Shown: positions 55,434 through 64,000 of the stretch, in pieces
How positions within the stretch are numbered: position 1 is the stretch's first letter
Layout of the letters: each line of letters starts with the position of its first letter
DNA from: DASRDR01 sp963812945 [NCBI: uncultured Candidatus Rokubacteria bacterium]
GTDB taxonomy: Bacteria > Methylomirabilota > Methylomirabilia > Rokubacteriales
Length of the DNA stretch: 64,000 bases
NCBI GenBank assembly: GCA_963812945.1
Contig: CAWEXD010000003.1
Location: forward strand, 310,001-374,000
Direction of reading: 5' to 3'
Notes under the pieces: model-generated
The model's input: the letters and a program-made list of their open reading frames with translations, nothing else
Database searches by the model: none
What the model was told of the DNA's origin: nothing
Position numbers and translations under genes: made by a program

Positions 55434-55446
55434 CCGGAGTCGGCCC

Positions 55447-56076
55447 CTACGAGCTCGTCGCGCGCCGGGCCCGCGCGCGGAAGAAGAGGACGAACCCCCC
55501 CGCGACGGCGCCCGCCAGGAGGACGAGGCCCGCGATCATGTTGTAGCGCAGGAGGACCTGTTTGGCCCACTCGAGGTGCGTCCCGGCCAGAACGCCCAGG
55601 CCGACGACGAGCACGTTCCACACGACGACCGACATGCCGGCCCACAGGAGCACCTTCCACGCCGAGAAGCCCGCGAGCCCGGCGGCCGGCATCACGAGCG
55701 CCCGGATGCCGGGGAAGAAGCGCGAGATCGCGATCGCCGGGGCGCCGTAGCGGTCGAACCACCGCTCGAGACGCGCGAGGCGCTCGGCGCGGAGCCACCG
55801 GCCGAGCCGCCCGGCCAGGAGCGCGTGGCCCCAGTGGCGACCGAGCCAGAACGCCGCCATCACCCCGACCTGGGTGCCTGTCACCGCCGCCCCCAGCACG
55901 AGCCGGTGGTCGAGCCGGCCCCGCCCCGCGAGGAATCCAGCGTAGACCGAGATCAGATCGGTGGGCCACGGCGGAAAGAAGCTCTCGAGCACGCAGCTCA
56001 GGAAGACCACCGCGTAGATCCCGGCCGGCGGGAGGCCCGGATCGAGCACGAGCTCGGACAGCCGGTCGAGGTCCAC
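55447..56076 (-). CDS. DedA-family membrane protein
   Basis: 209 aa from GTG 56074-56076. FLSCVLESFFPPWPTDLISV and AAFWLGRHWG mark the DedA (SNARE-associated) family; ISRFFPGIRALVMPAAG is the conserved R-x3-PG block, and six hydrophobic segments are present. DedA proteins move polyprenyl phosphate or phospholipid headgroups across the membrane. The gene follows a lipoprotein by 17 bp and ends in a basic tail (FRARARRATSS). Confidence 0.9.
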   Translation of the reverse strand: MDLDRLSELVLDPGLPPAGIYAVVFLSCVLESFFPPWPTDLISVYAGFLAGRGRLDHRLVLGAAVTGTQVGVMAAFWLGRHWGHALLAGRLGRWLRAERLARLERWFDRYGAPAIAISRFFPGIRALVMPAAGLAGFSAWKVLLWAGMSVVVWNVLVVGLGVLAGTHLEWAKQVLLRYNMIAGLVLLAGAVAGGFVLFFRARARRATSS

Positions 56077-56093
56077 GACGCGGATCCCGCCCT

Positions 56094-56831
56094 CTACGAG
56101 CCCGTCGCGGAGTTCCCGTCCCGCTCGATCCCGAACGGCAGCGTCAAGACTCTCGGGACCTCACCCAGGTGATGGTGGAACTCGAGCGTCAGCCCGCGGG
56201 CGGCGCCGCGAAGGCGTGGAAAGTAGACAAAGCCCTCGAGCCGAGCCCCCGGCTGCAGCGAGCCCATCGGCAGCGCGAGGGCATAGAGGTCGCCGGTGAT
56301 CGGACCGCCCGGATAGTACCAGGGCCACATGTGCCAGCCGTACGGCCCCCACCACCGGTCCCAGTAGGGATCGGAGACGAGCCGGCGACGACGGAGGATG
56401 GGCGGGGGCGAGGCGATGGTGGCGAGCCGGTCGTCACCGCTCGTGCGCCAGCGGAGGATGCGCTCGACCTCGGCCGGCGGGAGCGCCGTGTACTGGAAGC
56501 GGGAGTCGTCGAAGACCCGGAAGTCGACGTAGTCGAAACGGACCGGGACGGCCGCGCCGTTCGAGAGGGTCACGAGGAACGGGGTGATGTAGTCACCCAG
56601 CTCCCAGGGGCTTCCGCGCCAGGCCGACGGTCGCGCCGAGAGCTCGACGCCCTCCCCCACCACGCTCGCCGCGCCCTGGGCCGCATCCACCTGGACGCCC
56701 GCGGCGGGGACCGGCACGATCCGTGACGTCGCGCACCCGCCGACGAGCGCCACGGCGAGGAGCGCGCCGAGCCACCTCGGCCGCCACCCGGCGCGTGGCG
56801 GCGCCGGCCCGTCCGCCCCGCGCGCGCTCAC
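56094..56831 (-). CDS. lipoprotein, unknown function
   Basis: 245 aa from GTG 56829-56831. LGALLAVALVGGC is a lipobox, so the protein is anchored in the outer or inner membrane. The mature part has beta-type repeats (ITPFLVTLSNGAAVPVRFDY) and a WYYPGGPI/WGPYGWHMWPWY aromatic patch resembling DUF-type periplasmic proteins. I recognise no family. It lies 9 bp after the alaS stop and 17 bp before dedA, so an alaS-lipoprotein-dedA operon is likely. Confidence 0.78.
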   Translation of the reverse strand: MSARGADGPAPPRAGWRPRWLGALLAVALVGGCATSRIVPVPAAGVQVDAAQGAASVVGEGVELSARPSAWRGSPWELGDYITPFLVTLSNGAAVPVRFDYVDFRVFDDSRFQYTALPPAEVERILRWRTSGDDRLATIASPPPILRRRRLVSDPYWDRWWGPYGWHMWPWYYPGGPITGDLYALALPMGSLQPGARLEGFVYFPRLRGAARGLTLEFHHHLGEVPRVLTLPFGIERDGNSATGS

Positions 56832-56840
56832 GCTCGCCCT

Positions 56841-59591
56841 TTAGCCGCCCGCGGCGCGGCCGACCAGGTCGTACACGCCGGCCAGCGCGCGATCGAGCTC
56901 GGCGGGGTTCTTCCCGCCCGCCTGGGCAAGGTCGGGCCGGCCACCTCCGCCGCCGCCCACCGCCTTGGCGACCTCCTGGACCAGCTTGCCGGCATGGACG
57001 CGGCTGGTCAGATCCTTGGTGACCGCGCTGACGAGGCTGATCGCGTTGTTGGTCACCGCGCCGAGCACCATGACCCCGGAGCCGAGGCGCTCGCGCACGG
57101 AGTCGACCACGGTTCGCAGGCCCTCGGCGTCGAGCCCGTCGAGCCGCGCGACCACGACCGGGATGCCCGCCACCGAGCGGGCGCCCGCCACAAGGTCCTG
57201 GGCCCGGCTCTTCGCGAGGCGCGCCTCCAGCTCGGCGAGCTGCTTCTCGAGGCCCTTCTGGTCGTCGAGGAGCTTCTGGAGGCGGCGCGGCACCTCGAGC
57301 GGCGGGATCCGGAGGAGATCGGCCGCCTGGCGGAGCGCGTGCTCCTCCTGGCCGACATGGGCCAGCGCCGCGCTCCCGGTGACCGCCTCGAGGCGGCGGA
57401 CGCCGGACGCGACCGCGCCCTCGGTCGTGACCTTGAAGAGCCCGATCTGGCCGGTCGCGTCGAGGTGCGTCCCCCCGCAGAGCTCGGTCGAGAAGTCCCC
57501 GATCCGGATGACCCGGACGTGGTCTCCGTACTTCTCGCCGAAGAGCGCCATCGCGCCCATCCGGAGCGCCGCGTTCAGATCCGTCCAGAACGGGTCCACC
57601 GTGATGTTGTCCCGGACGGCCTCGTTGACCAGGTCTTCCACGCGCCCGAGGTCCCGGTCCTTGACGGGCTTCCCGTGGGTGAAGTCGAAGCGCAGCCGAT
57701 CGGGCGCCACGAGGGAGCCCGCCTGCGTCACGTGGGTCCCGAGCACCTTGCGGAGGGCGGCGTGAAGGAGGTGCGTGCCCGTGTGGTGGAGGCGGAGCCC
57801 CTGGCGGCGCGGCGATTCCACCGCGACGGCCACGTCCTCGCCCTCGCGGAAGCCGCCCTCCTTCACCTGGAGCCGGTGGGCGATCAGCCCCGCCCCGCGG
57901 TACTGCGTGTCGACGACCTCACCGCGCCCCTGCCGGCCGGTGACGACCCCGGTGTCGCCGATCTGGCCGCCCGACTCCGCGTAGAACGGCGTGCGGTCGA
58001 GGATCACCTCGACCTCGTCCCCGGCCACCGCCTCGCGCCGCCGCCGGCCGCCGGCCACCATGGCGAGGATCCGGGCCGGCGCCGTCATCGCCTCGTAGCC
58101 GAGGAATTCCGCCTTGGGGAGGTCCGCCAGGAGCGTCTGGTACGCCGCCGGGCTCTCGTCCCCGACCGCGCCGCCCGCGCCAAAGGTTGCGCTCGAGCGC
58201 GCCCGCTCGCGCTGCGCGTCCATCTCCGCCTCGTACTCGGCCTGGGTCTCGGGGGAAAGGGCGAACCCCCGCTCCTGCAGCACCTCCTGGGCGAGATCGA
58301 CGGGAAAGCCGAAGGTGTCGTAGAGCGTGAAGAGCACCCGGCCAGGGACACGACGCGCCACACCCTCATAGCGCGGCAGCCAGCTCATCTCCGCGGCAAT
58401 CTGCGCCTCGGCCTTCTGCGGCGGTGACGCCGGCGGCCAGTTCCCGCTGGTGGCGAGTTCCGCCTCGATCCGCTCGAGGCCCCGGTCGAGCGTCTCCGCG
58501 AAGCGCTCCTCCTCGAGCCGCGTCAGCTCGGCGACGCGGGCCTGCTGCTCCACCAGCTCCGGATACGCGCCGCCCATCAGCTCGGTGACGGCGCCGGTCA
58601 CCTGCCACAGGAACGGCTCCATGAGCCCGATGAGCCGGCCATGTCGCATCGCCCGGCGCATGATCCGCCGGAGGACATAGCCCCGCCACTCGTTCGACGG
58701 CATGACCCCGTCGGCCATGAGGAACGCCGTCGCCCGCGCGTGGTCGGCGATGACGCGCATCGACACGTCGTCGGCGTCGTGCGCCCCGTAGGCCTTCCGG
58801 CTCCGGCGCTCGACGTCGGCAATGAGCGGCCGCAGGAGATCGGTGTCGAAGTTCGAGGATTTCCCCTGCACGACGGCTGCGATGCGCTCGAGCCCCATGC
58901 CGGTGTCGATCGAGGGCTTGGGGAGCGGCGTGAGGCGGCCCGAGGCATCCCGGTCGAACTGCATGAAGACCAGGTTCCAGATCTCGAGCCACCGGTCGCA
59001 CTCGCACGCCGGGCCGAGGCACCGGCGCCCCGCCGCCTCCTCGGCGCACGCGATGTGGTCGCCCTGGTGGAAGTGGACCTCCGAGCAGGGCCCGCAGGGC
59101 CCGGTGTCGCCCATCGCCCAGAAGTTGTCCTTCTCGCCGAGCCGGAGGATCCGGTCCGGGGGGACGTAGGCCTTCCAGAGCTCGGCCGCCTCGTCGTCGT
59201 CGGTGAAGACGGTGGCCCAGAGCCGGCCGGGCGGGAGCCCGAGGTCCCGGGTCAGGAACTCCCAGGCGTAGGCGACCGCGTCGGCCTTGAAGTAGTCGCC
59301 GAAGGAGAAGTTCCCGAGCATCTCGAAGAACGTGTGGTGGCGCGCCGTGCGCCCGACGTTCTCCAGGTCGTTGTGCTTGCCGCCCGCCCGCACGCACTTC
59401 TGGCAGGTCGTCGCCCGGACGTCGTCGCGCCGCTCCTCGCCGAGGAAGACGCTCTTGAACTGCACCATCCCGGCGTTGGTGAAGAGGAGCGTCGGATCCT
59501 GGGCCGGGACGAGCGGCGACGAGCGCACGATCGTGTGGCCGTTCCGCTCGAAGTAGCGGAGAAACCTGTCCCTGAGCTCGTGTCCGGTCAC
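56841..59591 (-). CDS. alaS: alanine--tRNA ligase
   Basis: 916 aa from GTG 59589-59591. VTGHELRDRFLRYFERNGHT, FTNAGMVQFKSVFLGEE and HHTFFEMLGNFSFGDYFKA are class II aminoacylation blocks. The editing domain has LHHTGTHLLHAALRKVLGTH (HxxxH) and ELCGGTHLDATGQIGLF (Cys-His). A glycine-rich VGGGGGGRPDLAQAGG marks the C-Ala end. A TATCAT box lies 9 bp upstream. It charges tRNA-Ala. Confidence 0.97.
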   Translation of the reverse strand: MTGHELRDRFLRYFERNGHTIVRSSPLVPAQDPTLLFTNAGMVQFKSVFLGEERRDDVRATTCQKCVRAGGKHNDLENVGRTARHHTFFEMLGNFSFGDYFKADAVAYAWEFLTRDLGLPPGRLWATVFTDDDEAAELWKAYVPPDRILRLGEKDNFWAMGDTGPCGPCSEVHFHQGDHIACAEEAAGRRCLGPACECDRWLEIWNLVFMQFDRDASGRLTPLPKPSIDTGMGLERIAAVVQGKSSNFDTDLLRPLIADVERRSRKAYGAHDADDVSMRVIADHARATAFLMADGVMPSNEWRGYVLRRIMRRAMRHGRLIGLMEPFLWQVTGAVTELMGGAYPELVEQQARVAELTRLEEERFAETLDRGLERIEAELATSGNWPPASPPQKAEAQIAAEMSWLPRYEGVARRVPGRVLFTLYDTFGFPVDLAQEVLQERGFALSPETQAEYEAEMDAQRERARSSATFGAGGAVGDESPAAYQTLLADLPKAEFLGYEAMTAPARILAMVAGGRRRREAVAGDEVEVILDRTPFYAESGGQIGDTGVVTGRQGRGEVVDTQYRGAGLIAHRLQVKEGGFREGEDVAVAVESPRRQGLRLHHTGTHLLHAALRKVLGTHVTQAGSLVAPDRLRFDFTHGKPVKDRDLGRVEDLVNEAVRDNITVDPFWTDLNAALRMGAMALFGEKYGDHVRVIRIGDFSTELCGGTHLDATGQIGLFKVTTEGAVASGVRRLEAVTGSAALAHVGQEEHALRQAADLLRIPPLEVPRRLQKLLDDQKGLEKQLAELEARLAKSRAQDLVAGARSVAGIPVVVARLDGLDAEGLRTVVDSVRERLGSGVMVLGAVTNNAISLVSAVTKDLTSRVHAGKLVQEVAKAVGGGGGGRPDLAQAGGKNPAELDRALAGVYDLVGRAAGG

Positions 59592-59600
59592 AGGACCCTC

Positions 59601-59606
59601 ATGATA
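59601..59606 (-). promoter_or_regulatory. -10 box of alaS
   Basis: TATCAT on the minus strand, 9 bp before GTG 59591, predicting a leader of only about 3 nt. No convincing -35. Confidence 0.45.
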
Positions 59607-59688
59607 CCATCGGCGCCCTGCGGCCCCCGGGGCGCGGACGCGGTCAGCGCGGACCCATCCCGGAGGCGCACGAGGGGGATACCTCGCC

Positions 59689-60615
59689 ATGGGCAAGCCC
59701 GGCCGTCTCGTCCGCCCCTTTCAGGTCACGGACGGACGGCGCTTCCGGCTGTCGTCGATCGATCCCGGGGACACGCGGGGCATCGAGTCCAAGAAGAAGG
59801 CCCGCGAGCGCTTCGACCACGAGATCGAGGCGCTCCGCGATCTCCAGGAGAAGCTCTACGCCCAGGATCGCTGGGCGCTGCTCCTGATCTTCCAGGGCAT
59901 GGACGCCGCCGGGAAGGACAGCGCGATCAAGCACGTGATGGCGGGGGTGAATCCGCAGGGAACTCAGGTCCACGCGTTCAAGGCGCCCTCCGACGAGGAG
60001 CTCGACCACGACTTCCTCTGGCGCACGACGTGTCGCCTGCCCGAGCGCGGCCGGATCGGCATCTTCAACCGCTCCTACTACGAGGAGGTGCTCGTCGTCC
60101 GGGTCCATCCCGAGGTGCTCGCCCGCGAGCGGCTGCCGGCGCGGCTCGTCACCCCCGAGATCTGGCGGGAGCGCTTCGAGGACATCAACGCCTTCGAGCG
60201 GTATCTCGCCCGCAACGGCGTGGTCGTCCGCAAGTTCTTCCTGCACCTGTCTCGGACGGAGCAGCGAAAGCGCTTTCTCGCGCGGCTCGAGAATCCCGAG
60301 AAGCACTGGAAGTTCTCCCTCGGCGACGTCCGGGTGCGCCGCCACTGGGACGCGTACATGGCCGCCTACGAGGACGTGATCCGCCGCACCAGCTCGCCCG
60401 AGTCGCCGTGGCACGTCGTGCCCGCCGATCACAGGTGGTTCGCCCGCCTGGTGATCGTCTCGGCGATCGTCGACACGCTCGCGTCACTCGACCTCGCATT
60501 CCCGAGCCTCGGCCCCGACCGCGCGAAGGAGCTCGAAGCGGCCCGGGTGGCCCTGGCGAACGAGCGCGAGCGGCCCGGCGCTCAGGGGGGTGGGAGGCGG
60601 CGGGGCCGGCCGTAG
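59689..60615 (+). CDS. ppk2: polyphosphate kinase 2, class III-like
   Basis: 308 aa. LIFQGMDAAGKDSAIKHVMA is the Walker A region, IGIFNRSYYEEVLVVRVHPE the Walker B/lid segment, with FNRSYYE as in class III enzymes, which act on AMP as well as ADP. PSDEELDHDFLWRTTCRLPE and HLSRTEQRKRF follow. It regenerates nucleotides from polyphosphate. It is convergent with the MFS gene, overlapping 34 bp, and divergent from alaS. Confidence 0.92.
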   Translation: MGKPGRLVRPFQVTDGRRFRLSSIDPGDTRGIESKKKARERFDHEIEALRDLQEKLYAQDRWALLLIFQGMDAAGKDSAIKHVMAGVNPQGTQVHAFKAPSDEELDHDFLWRTTCRLPERGRIGIFNRSYYEEVLVVRVHPEVLARERLPARLVTPEIWRERFEDINAFERYLARNGVVVRKFFLHLSRTEQRKRFLARLENPEKHWKFSLGDVRVRRHWDAYMAAYEDVIRRTSSPESPWHVVPADHRWFARLVIVSAIVDTLASLDLAFPSLGPDRAKELEAARVALANERERPGAQGGGRRRGRP

Positions 60616-61838
60616 ACGTTCTGGCCGTGTGTCTCGCGGAAGAAGAGGGATGTGAGCAAGGCACAGAGGATCAGGACCGCGGACACCCCGAAGCTCAGCT
60701 GGTACGCCTCCACCGGGTAGGTCCGCGCGCCACCCAGCATCTCGCCCGTCCAGCGCGCGTCCAGGAGCGCGCCGAGCGGGCCCTGTGTCAGCGCGGCGCC
60801 GACGAACCCGCCGAGGTTCACGACCGCGACCGCGGTGCCGGCGAGCTCGGGCGGGTTGACCTCGCGCCCGAGCGGCCAGGTCACGACGAATGCGGCGCCG
60901 ACCATGCCCATCCCGAAGAAGAGCGCGTAGAGACCCCACAGCGGGAGGCGCCCGAGCGTCAGCACGAAGACGACCCAGATGCCGAACTGCGCGGCGGTCA
61001 GGACGGCGTAGGGCAGCCGCCGGCGCCGGAGCACCCGGTCCGAGAGGAAGCCCGTCAGCGGCCCGGCCACGAGGAGGGCGACCGACGTCGCCGTCGCGTA
61101 GAGGGCCGCCTCCACCATGTCGAGGCCGTAGACGTCGCGGAGACAGGGAACGACCCAGAAGAAGAGGTTGTTAATGGCCGAGTAGAGGAAGAAGAAGGCG
61201 ACGAACGGCGGCCAGGTGTCCCGGTTACCCAGGACGCGGCCGAGCCCGGACAGGACGTCCGGCCAGCTCGGGGCCGGTGCGGCCGCCGCGCCGCGATCGT
61301 CGGGCTGGTCGCGCACCAGCGTGAGACACAGGAGGGCGCCGCCGAAGGTGACGACGCCCACGACGACGAGCGCCCCGCGCCAGCCGAATCCGGTCGCCAG
61401 CCACGCCAGCGGCGCCGTCGCCACCAGACCGCCCAGGACCCCCGTCGCGGCGGTCGCTGCCGAGAGCGTGGCGAAGTAGGACGCGGGGAACCATGCCGTG
61501 GCGATCTTGAGCGCCCCGACGAACATGGCGGCGGCGCCCGCGCCGACGAGGAAGCGGCCCGCAAAGAGCGGGAGCGAGTCCGGGGCGCCGGCCATCAGGA
61601 GCGTCCCGGCGCCCATCACGAGGCCACCCGCTCCCACCACCCGCCGAACGCCCAGACGATCCAGCAGGACGCCGGCGGGGATCATGAGCCCGGCGTAGGC
61701 ATAGAAGTAGGTCGCCGACAGGAGCCCCACGACGGCGCCCGTCACGCCGAACGTCTGCATCAGCTCCTTGGCGAACACCCCGGGCGCCACGCGGTGGAAG
61801 AACGCGAAGAGGAAGAGGAAGGCGGGGATCCCCCACAT
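60582..61838 (-). CDS. major facilitator superfamily transporter
   Basis: 418 aa from ATG 61838, with 12 hydrophobic segments. FLFLFAFFHRVAPGVFAKEL is helix 1, GVLLDRLGVRRVVG the cytoplasmic loop 2-3 motif A, and FLSDRVLRRRRLP the second copy. Sugar- or anion-type MFS, substrate unknown. Starting at ATG places helix 1 at residue 2. The frame continues upstream to a CTG (61904) overlapping the DinB stop as CTGA, giving LTPPPSTSRATDPAPPGGRA, a plausible cytoplasmic lead. Confidence 0.9.
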   Translation of the reverse strand: MWGIPAFLFLFAFFHRVAPGVFAKELMQTFGVTGAVVGLLSATYFYAYAGLMIPAGVLLDRLGVRRVVGAGGLVMGAGTLLMAGAPDSLPLFAGRFLVGAGAAAMFVGALKIATAWFPASYFATLSAATAATGVLGGLVATAPLAWLATGFGWRGALVVVGVVTFGGALLCLTLVRDQPDDRGAAAAPAPSWPDVLSGLGRVLGNRDTWPPFVAFFFLYSAINNLFFWVVPCLRDVYGLDMVEAALYATATSVALLVAGPLTGFLSDRVLRRRRLPYAVLTAAQFGIWVVFVLTLGRLPLWGLYALFFGMGMVGAAFVVTWPLGREVNPPELAGTAVAVVNLGGFVGAALTQGPLGALLDARWTGEMLGGARTYPVEAYQLSFGVSAVLILCALLTSLFFRETHGQNVYGRPRRLPPP

Positions 61839-61900
61839 GAGCCACGCCCGCCCCCCTGGCGGCGCGGGGTCGGTCGCGCGGGACGTCGACGGGGGAGGCG

Positions 61901-62431
61901 TCAGCGGACGGCGGGCGCGGCCCCGCGTGCGCCCGAGGGCGTGGACGGCGGCGTGGCGCCACCGACGCGGGCCAGGCGAAGCTGCCGGACCTGGGCGGCG
62001 TGGTCGTGCGTGTGGGCCGCGTGGAAGCGAAGCCAGCGCTCGACCGAGTACGAGCCGTCCTCGCTATGCGTCCCCGCGCGGCCCCAGTCCTCCGGCGTCA
62101 GCCGATCGAGCAGCTCGGCGGTCGTCGCGTGGGCCGCCCGCACCGCGTCGAGCGCCGGCTCGACCGGGCGCTCGGCGTATGCCAGACGGGACCGATAGAC
62201 CTCCTCGTCGAACGCGGGCAGAAACGGGGCGGCCTCGGTGAGCAGCCGGCGCAACCGGACCGCGCCCGTCAGCTCGGCGTCCTCGAGGTGATGGATCACG
62301 TCGCGGACGCTCCAGGCTTCAGGGCCCGGCCGCCAGTCGAGCTCGACGGGAGCCAGCCCCTCGAGCGCCGCCTGGAGCGCCGGGTAGCCCGCGCGGTACC
62401 GGGCGATCAGCTCCGCCCGCTCCCCGCTCAT
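61901..62431 (-). CDS. DinB-family (DfsB) protein, copy 2
   Basis: 176 aa from ATG 62429-62431. RDVIHHLEDAELTGAVRLRR and FHAAHTHDHAAQVRQLR give the three-His metal site of DinB-like four-helix proteins. Members act as thiol transferases or stress proteins; the reaction is unknown here. A Pro/Arg-rich tail follows. It is paralogous to the preceding gene, 15 bp upstream. Confidence 0.87.
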   Translation of the reverse strand: MSGERAELIARYRAGYPALQAALEGLAPVELDWRPGPEAWSVRDVIHHLEDAELTGAVRLRRLLTEAAPFLPAFDEEVYRSRLAYAERPVEPALDAVRAAHATTAELLDRLTPEDWGRAGTHSEDGSYSVERWLRFHAAHTHDHAAQVRQLRLARVGGATPPSTPSGARGAAPAVR

Positions 62432-62455
62432 CACGGGCACTGTCCCGGGCCCCCG

Positions 62456-62941
62456 TCAGCGCCGCCGGGCGGCCCACCCCGCCCGGTTGTCGCGGATCTG
62501 GCCAGCGTGGACGTGCGCGTGGTCAGCGTAGATCCGGAGCCACTGCTCGGCGGAGTAGGCGCCGCTCTCCGAGTGCGTGCCGGCGCGGCGCCAGTCCGCG
62601 TCGGTCATCGACTCGAGGAGCTGGGCCGTGGTCGCCCGGGCGGCCTCGAACGCGCGCAGGGCCGGCTCCCACGGGCGCTCCTGATAGCGGAAATGCCGGG
62701 CATACTCGGCCTCGTCGTACCCCTGGATCATCGGGTCGTTCTCGATCAAGAGCCGCCGGAGCCGGACGCCGGAGATGGTCTCGCTGTCGGCGAGGTGGTG
62801 CACGACCTCGCGCGCGCTCCACTCCCCGCGCGCGGGGCGCCAGTCGCGTTCCTCGGGACCGATCCCCACCAAGGCCCGCACCACCTCGTCGTAGCCCGCT
62901 TTGTACTGGTTGATCAGCGTTTGCCGCTCCGCCGACGTCAT
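62456..62941 (-). CDS. DinB-family (DfsB) protein, copy 1
   Basis: 161 aa from ATG 62939-62941 with GGGAGG 6 bp upstream. AREVVHHLADSETISGVRLR and IYADHAHVHAGQIR give the histidine triad. It is clearly related to its neighbour (shared RAGTHSE and RLRRLL), so this is a local tandem duplication. Position between recX and MFS suggests no specific pathway. Confidence 0.88.
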   Translation of the reverse strand: MTSAERQTLINQYKAGYDEVVRALVGIGPEERDWRPARGEWSAREVVHHLADSETISGVRLRRLLIENDPMIQGYDEAEYARHFRYQERPWEPALRAFEAARATTAQLLESMTDADWRRAGTHSESGAYSAEQWLRIYADHAHVHAGQIRDNRAGWAARRR

Positions 62942-63014
62942 GCGCACCTCCCAGGGAACAGGCCTCGTCCGGGTCGCCCCGGATGACGATCCGGTCGTCT
63001 CGCGAGCGCGCGGC

Positions 63015-63545
63015 TCATGGGTCCGCCTGCGCGTCGGGAACGGCCTCCGAACCGAGCGCCCGAAGCACCTGGCGGACGACGTCCTCAGGATACCCCCGAC
63101 GTCGCAGGTAGTCATGCAGCCGGCGCGCGGCCCGGTCGGGCGCGGCGTGTTGAAGCGCCGTCATGCGCCGGCGCGCGGCGTCGCGCGCCCGGGCCAGCTC
63201 GTCCGTTTCCGTGAAGGCGCGCGCGATCGCGGCCTCGACGATCGGCCGCGCGACGCCGCGCACCGCCAGCTCCTCGCGCAGCCGCTCGCGCCCGACGGCA
63301 CGCTCCCGCGCCCGGACCTCGGCCCACGTGGTCGCGAACGCGCGATCGTCGACGTACCCGCGGGTCTCGAGATCCGCCACCACGACCTCGGCCACGTCGG
63401 CGGGCGCGCCCCGGCGGCGAAGCCGGCGGGCGAGGTCCCGCCGCGTCCAGGGCTTCCGGGCCAGGAGGTCCAGCGCGACGGCGCGCGCCCGACGTGGGTC
63501 CAGGGGTTCCCGCGGCGGCGCCGGAGCCCGCCGGGACGCGGTCAC
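63015..63545 (-). CDS. recX: RecX regulatory protein
   Basis: 176 aa from GTG 63543-63545. The RecX three-helix repeats are visible as ALDLLARKPWTRRDLARRLR, VVADLETRGYVDDRAFATTW, RERAVGRERLREELAVRG and LHDYLRRRGYPEDVVRQVL. RecX binds RecA filaments and limits their growth. It follows recA by 43 bp in the same direction, the usual order. Confidence 0.95.
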   Translation of the reverse strand: MTASRRAPAPPREPLDPRRARAVALDLLARKPWTRRDLARRLRRRGAPADVAEVVVADLETRGYVDDRAFATTWAEVRARERAVGRERLREELAVRGVARPIVEAAIARAFTETDELARARDAARRRMTALQHAAPDRAARRLHDYLRRRGYPEDVVRQVLRALGSEAVPDAQADP

Positions 63546-63588
63546 GGCCTGCCCCGGACCCCGGCCCGACGCCTGTCCCCCGCGGCCG

Positions 63589-64000
63589 TCAGGCCCCGTT
63601 CGCGACGGGCTTGAGCCCGACCGCGTGGCGCACCGCCGTCTCCATCTCGGCCAGGACCTTCTGGTTCTCCTTGAGGAACTTCCGGGCGTTGTCGCGCCCC
63701 TGGCCGATGCGCTGGTCGCGGTACGAGAACCACGTGCCGCTCTTCTCGACGATCCCCTGCTCCACGGCCAGGTCCAGCACGTTGGCCTCGCGCGAGATCC
63801 CCTCGCCGTACATGACGTCGAACTCGGCCTCGCGGAACGGCGCGGCGAGCTTGTTCTTCACCACCTTGACCTTGGTGTGGACGCCAACCGACTCCGTCCC
63901 CTGCTTGAGCGCGTCCATCCGCCGGATGTCCAGGCGGACCGAGGCGTAGAACTTGAGCGCGCGGCCGCCCGGCGTCGTCTCGGGGCTGCCGAACATGACA
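63589..64000 (-). CDS. recA: recombinase RecA, C-terminal part (partial)
   Basis: The last ~136 residues. [20 protein letters not shown] is the L2/core end of Rec[36 protein letters not shown] and [20 protein letters not shown] follow, all diagnostic. The ATPase half lies beyond base 64000. It ends VKP-type LKPVANGA without the acidic tail of E. coli RecA. recX lies downstream. Confidence 0.97.
   Translation of the reverse strand, partial: VMFGSPETTPGGRALKFYASVRLDIRRMDALKQGTESVGVHTKVKVVKNKLAAPFREAEFDVMYGEGISREANVLDLAVEQGIVEKSGTWFSYRDQRIGQGRDNARKFLKENQKVLAEMETAVRHAVGLKPVANGA

Noticed and set aside
58641-62198. 1185-codon plus-strand frame across alaS, ppk2 and MFS
   Set aside because: Crosses three well-recognised genes in other frames; has no recognisable domain of its own.

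Overview
This is a chromosomal segment of a very GC-rich (roughly 70% by eye) Gram-negative bacterium. It has two lipoproteins with clear lipoboxes plus a BamD-like one, MurG and Ddl, Lol/Bam-type outer-membrane hints, BamD-like and TPR envelope proteins, a sigma-54 activator, many solute-binding proteins and a hydantoinase/oxoprolinase locus. The gene mix and protein style look most like Candidatus Rokubacteria (Methylomirabilota) or a related uncultured soil lineage. That placement is an inference, because no rRNA or tRNA is present. Almost every base is coding. Many junctions are ATGA/GTGA stop-start overlaps, and GC bias opens long antisense frames that are not genes.

Region 1 (1-12.6 kb, minus strand): a catabolic block. 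One tight operon starts from a strong promoter at 8143-8172. It runs solute-binding protein, HyuA, HyuB, SDR dehydrogenase, RidA, RidA, ThiS/MoaD-like protein, a secreted protein with 26-residue tandem repeats, and a CO-dehydrogenase-type FAD subunit that leaves the window. Behind it lies a DUF1445-PxpB-PxpC-PxpA-HAD operon for 5-oxoproline. PxpB is frameshifted. Gene debris (a YCII-domain remnant and an amidohydrolase tail) lies between the two operons.

Region 2 (12.6-28 kb): small envelope proteins, a GNAT acetyltransferase, a LarA-like (DUF2088) protein, a frameshifted BamD-like lipoprotein, two Opp/Dpp ATPases, a PAP2 phosphatase coupled to a flippase-like membrane protein, a sigma-54 activator next to a pseudo-cyclase/AAA/TPR protein (probably one split gene), a second GNAT and a cobalamin-binding radical SAM enzyme.

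Region 3 (28-48 kb): housekeeping. It holds an ABC-F protein, AlaC, homoserine dehydrogenase, an HprK-like kinase, aspartokinase, two coupled secreted TPR proteins, HAD, RarA, Ddl, MurG, a hydrolase-adenylate cyclase fusion, a LOG protein, an EamA transporter and an EndoIII-like glycosylase.

Region 4 (48-64 kb): a compact polyamine locus built on two pyruvoyl enzymes. PdaD and SpeB run one way, SpeD, SpeE and Maf the other, giving arginine to agmatine to putrescine to spermidine. After it come RlmI, DedA, a lipoprotein, AlaRS, PPK2, an MFS transporter, two DinB proteins, RecX and the 3' half of RecA. This is the widespread recA-recX-alaS order with four genes inserted.

Cross-cutting signals: at least eight genes have a -10 box only 6-9 bp before the start codon, predicting leaderless or nearly leaderless mRNAs. 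Two copies of a GGGGTCAG...CTGACCCC hairpin are present. Two genes probably begin with CTG in CTGA overlaps. Three likely single-base frameshifts lie in short G/C runs.
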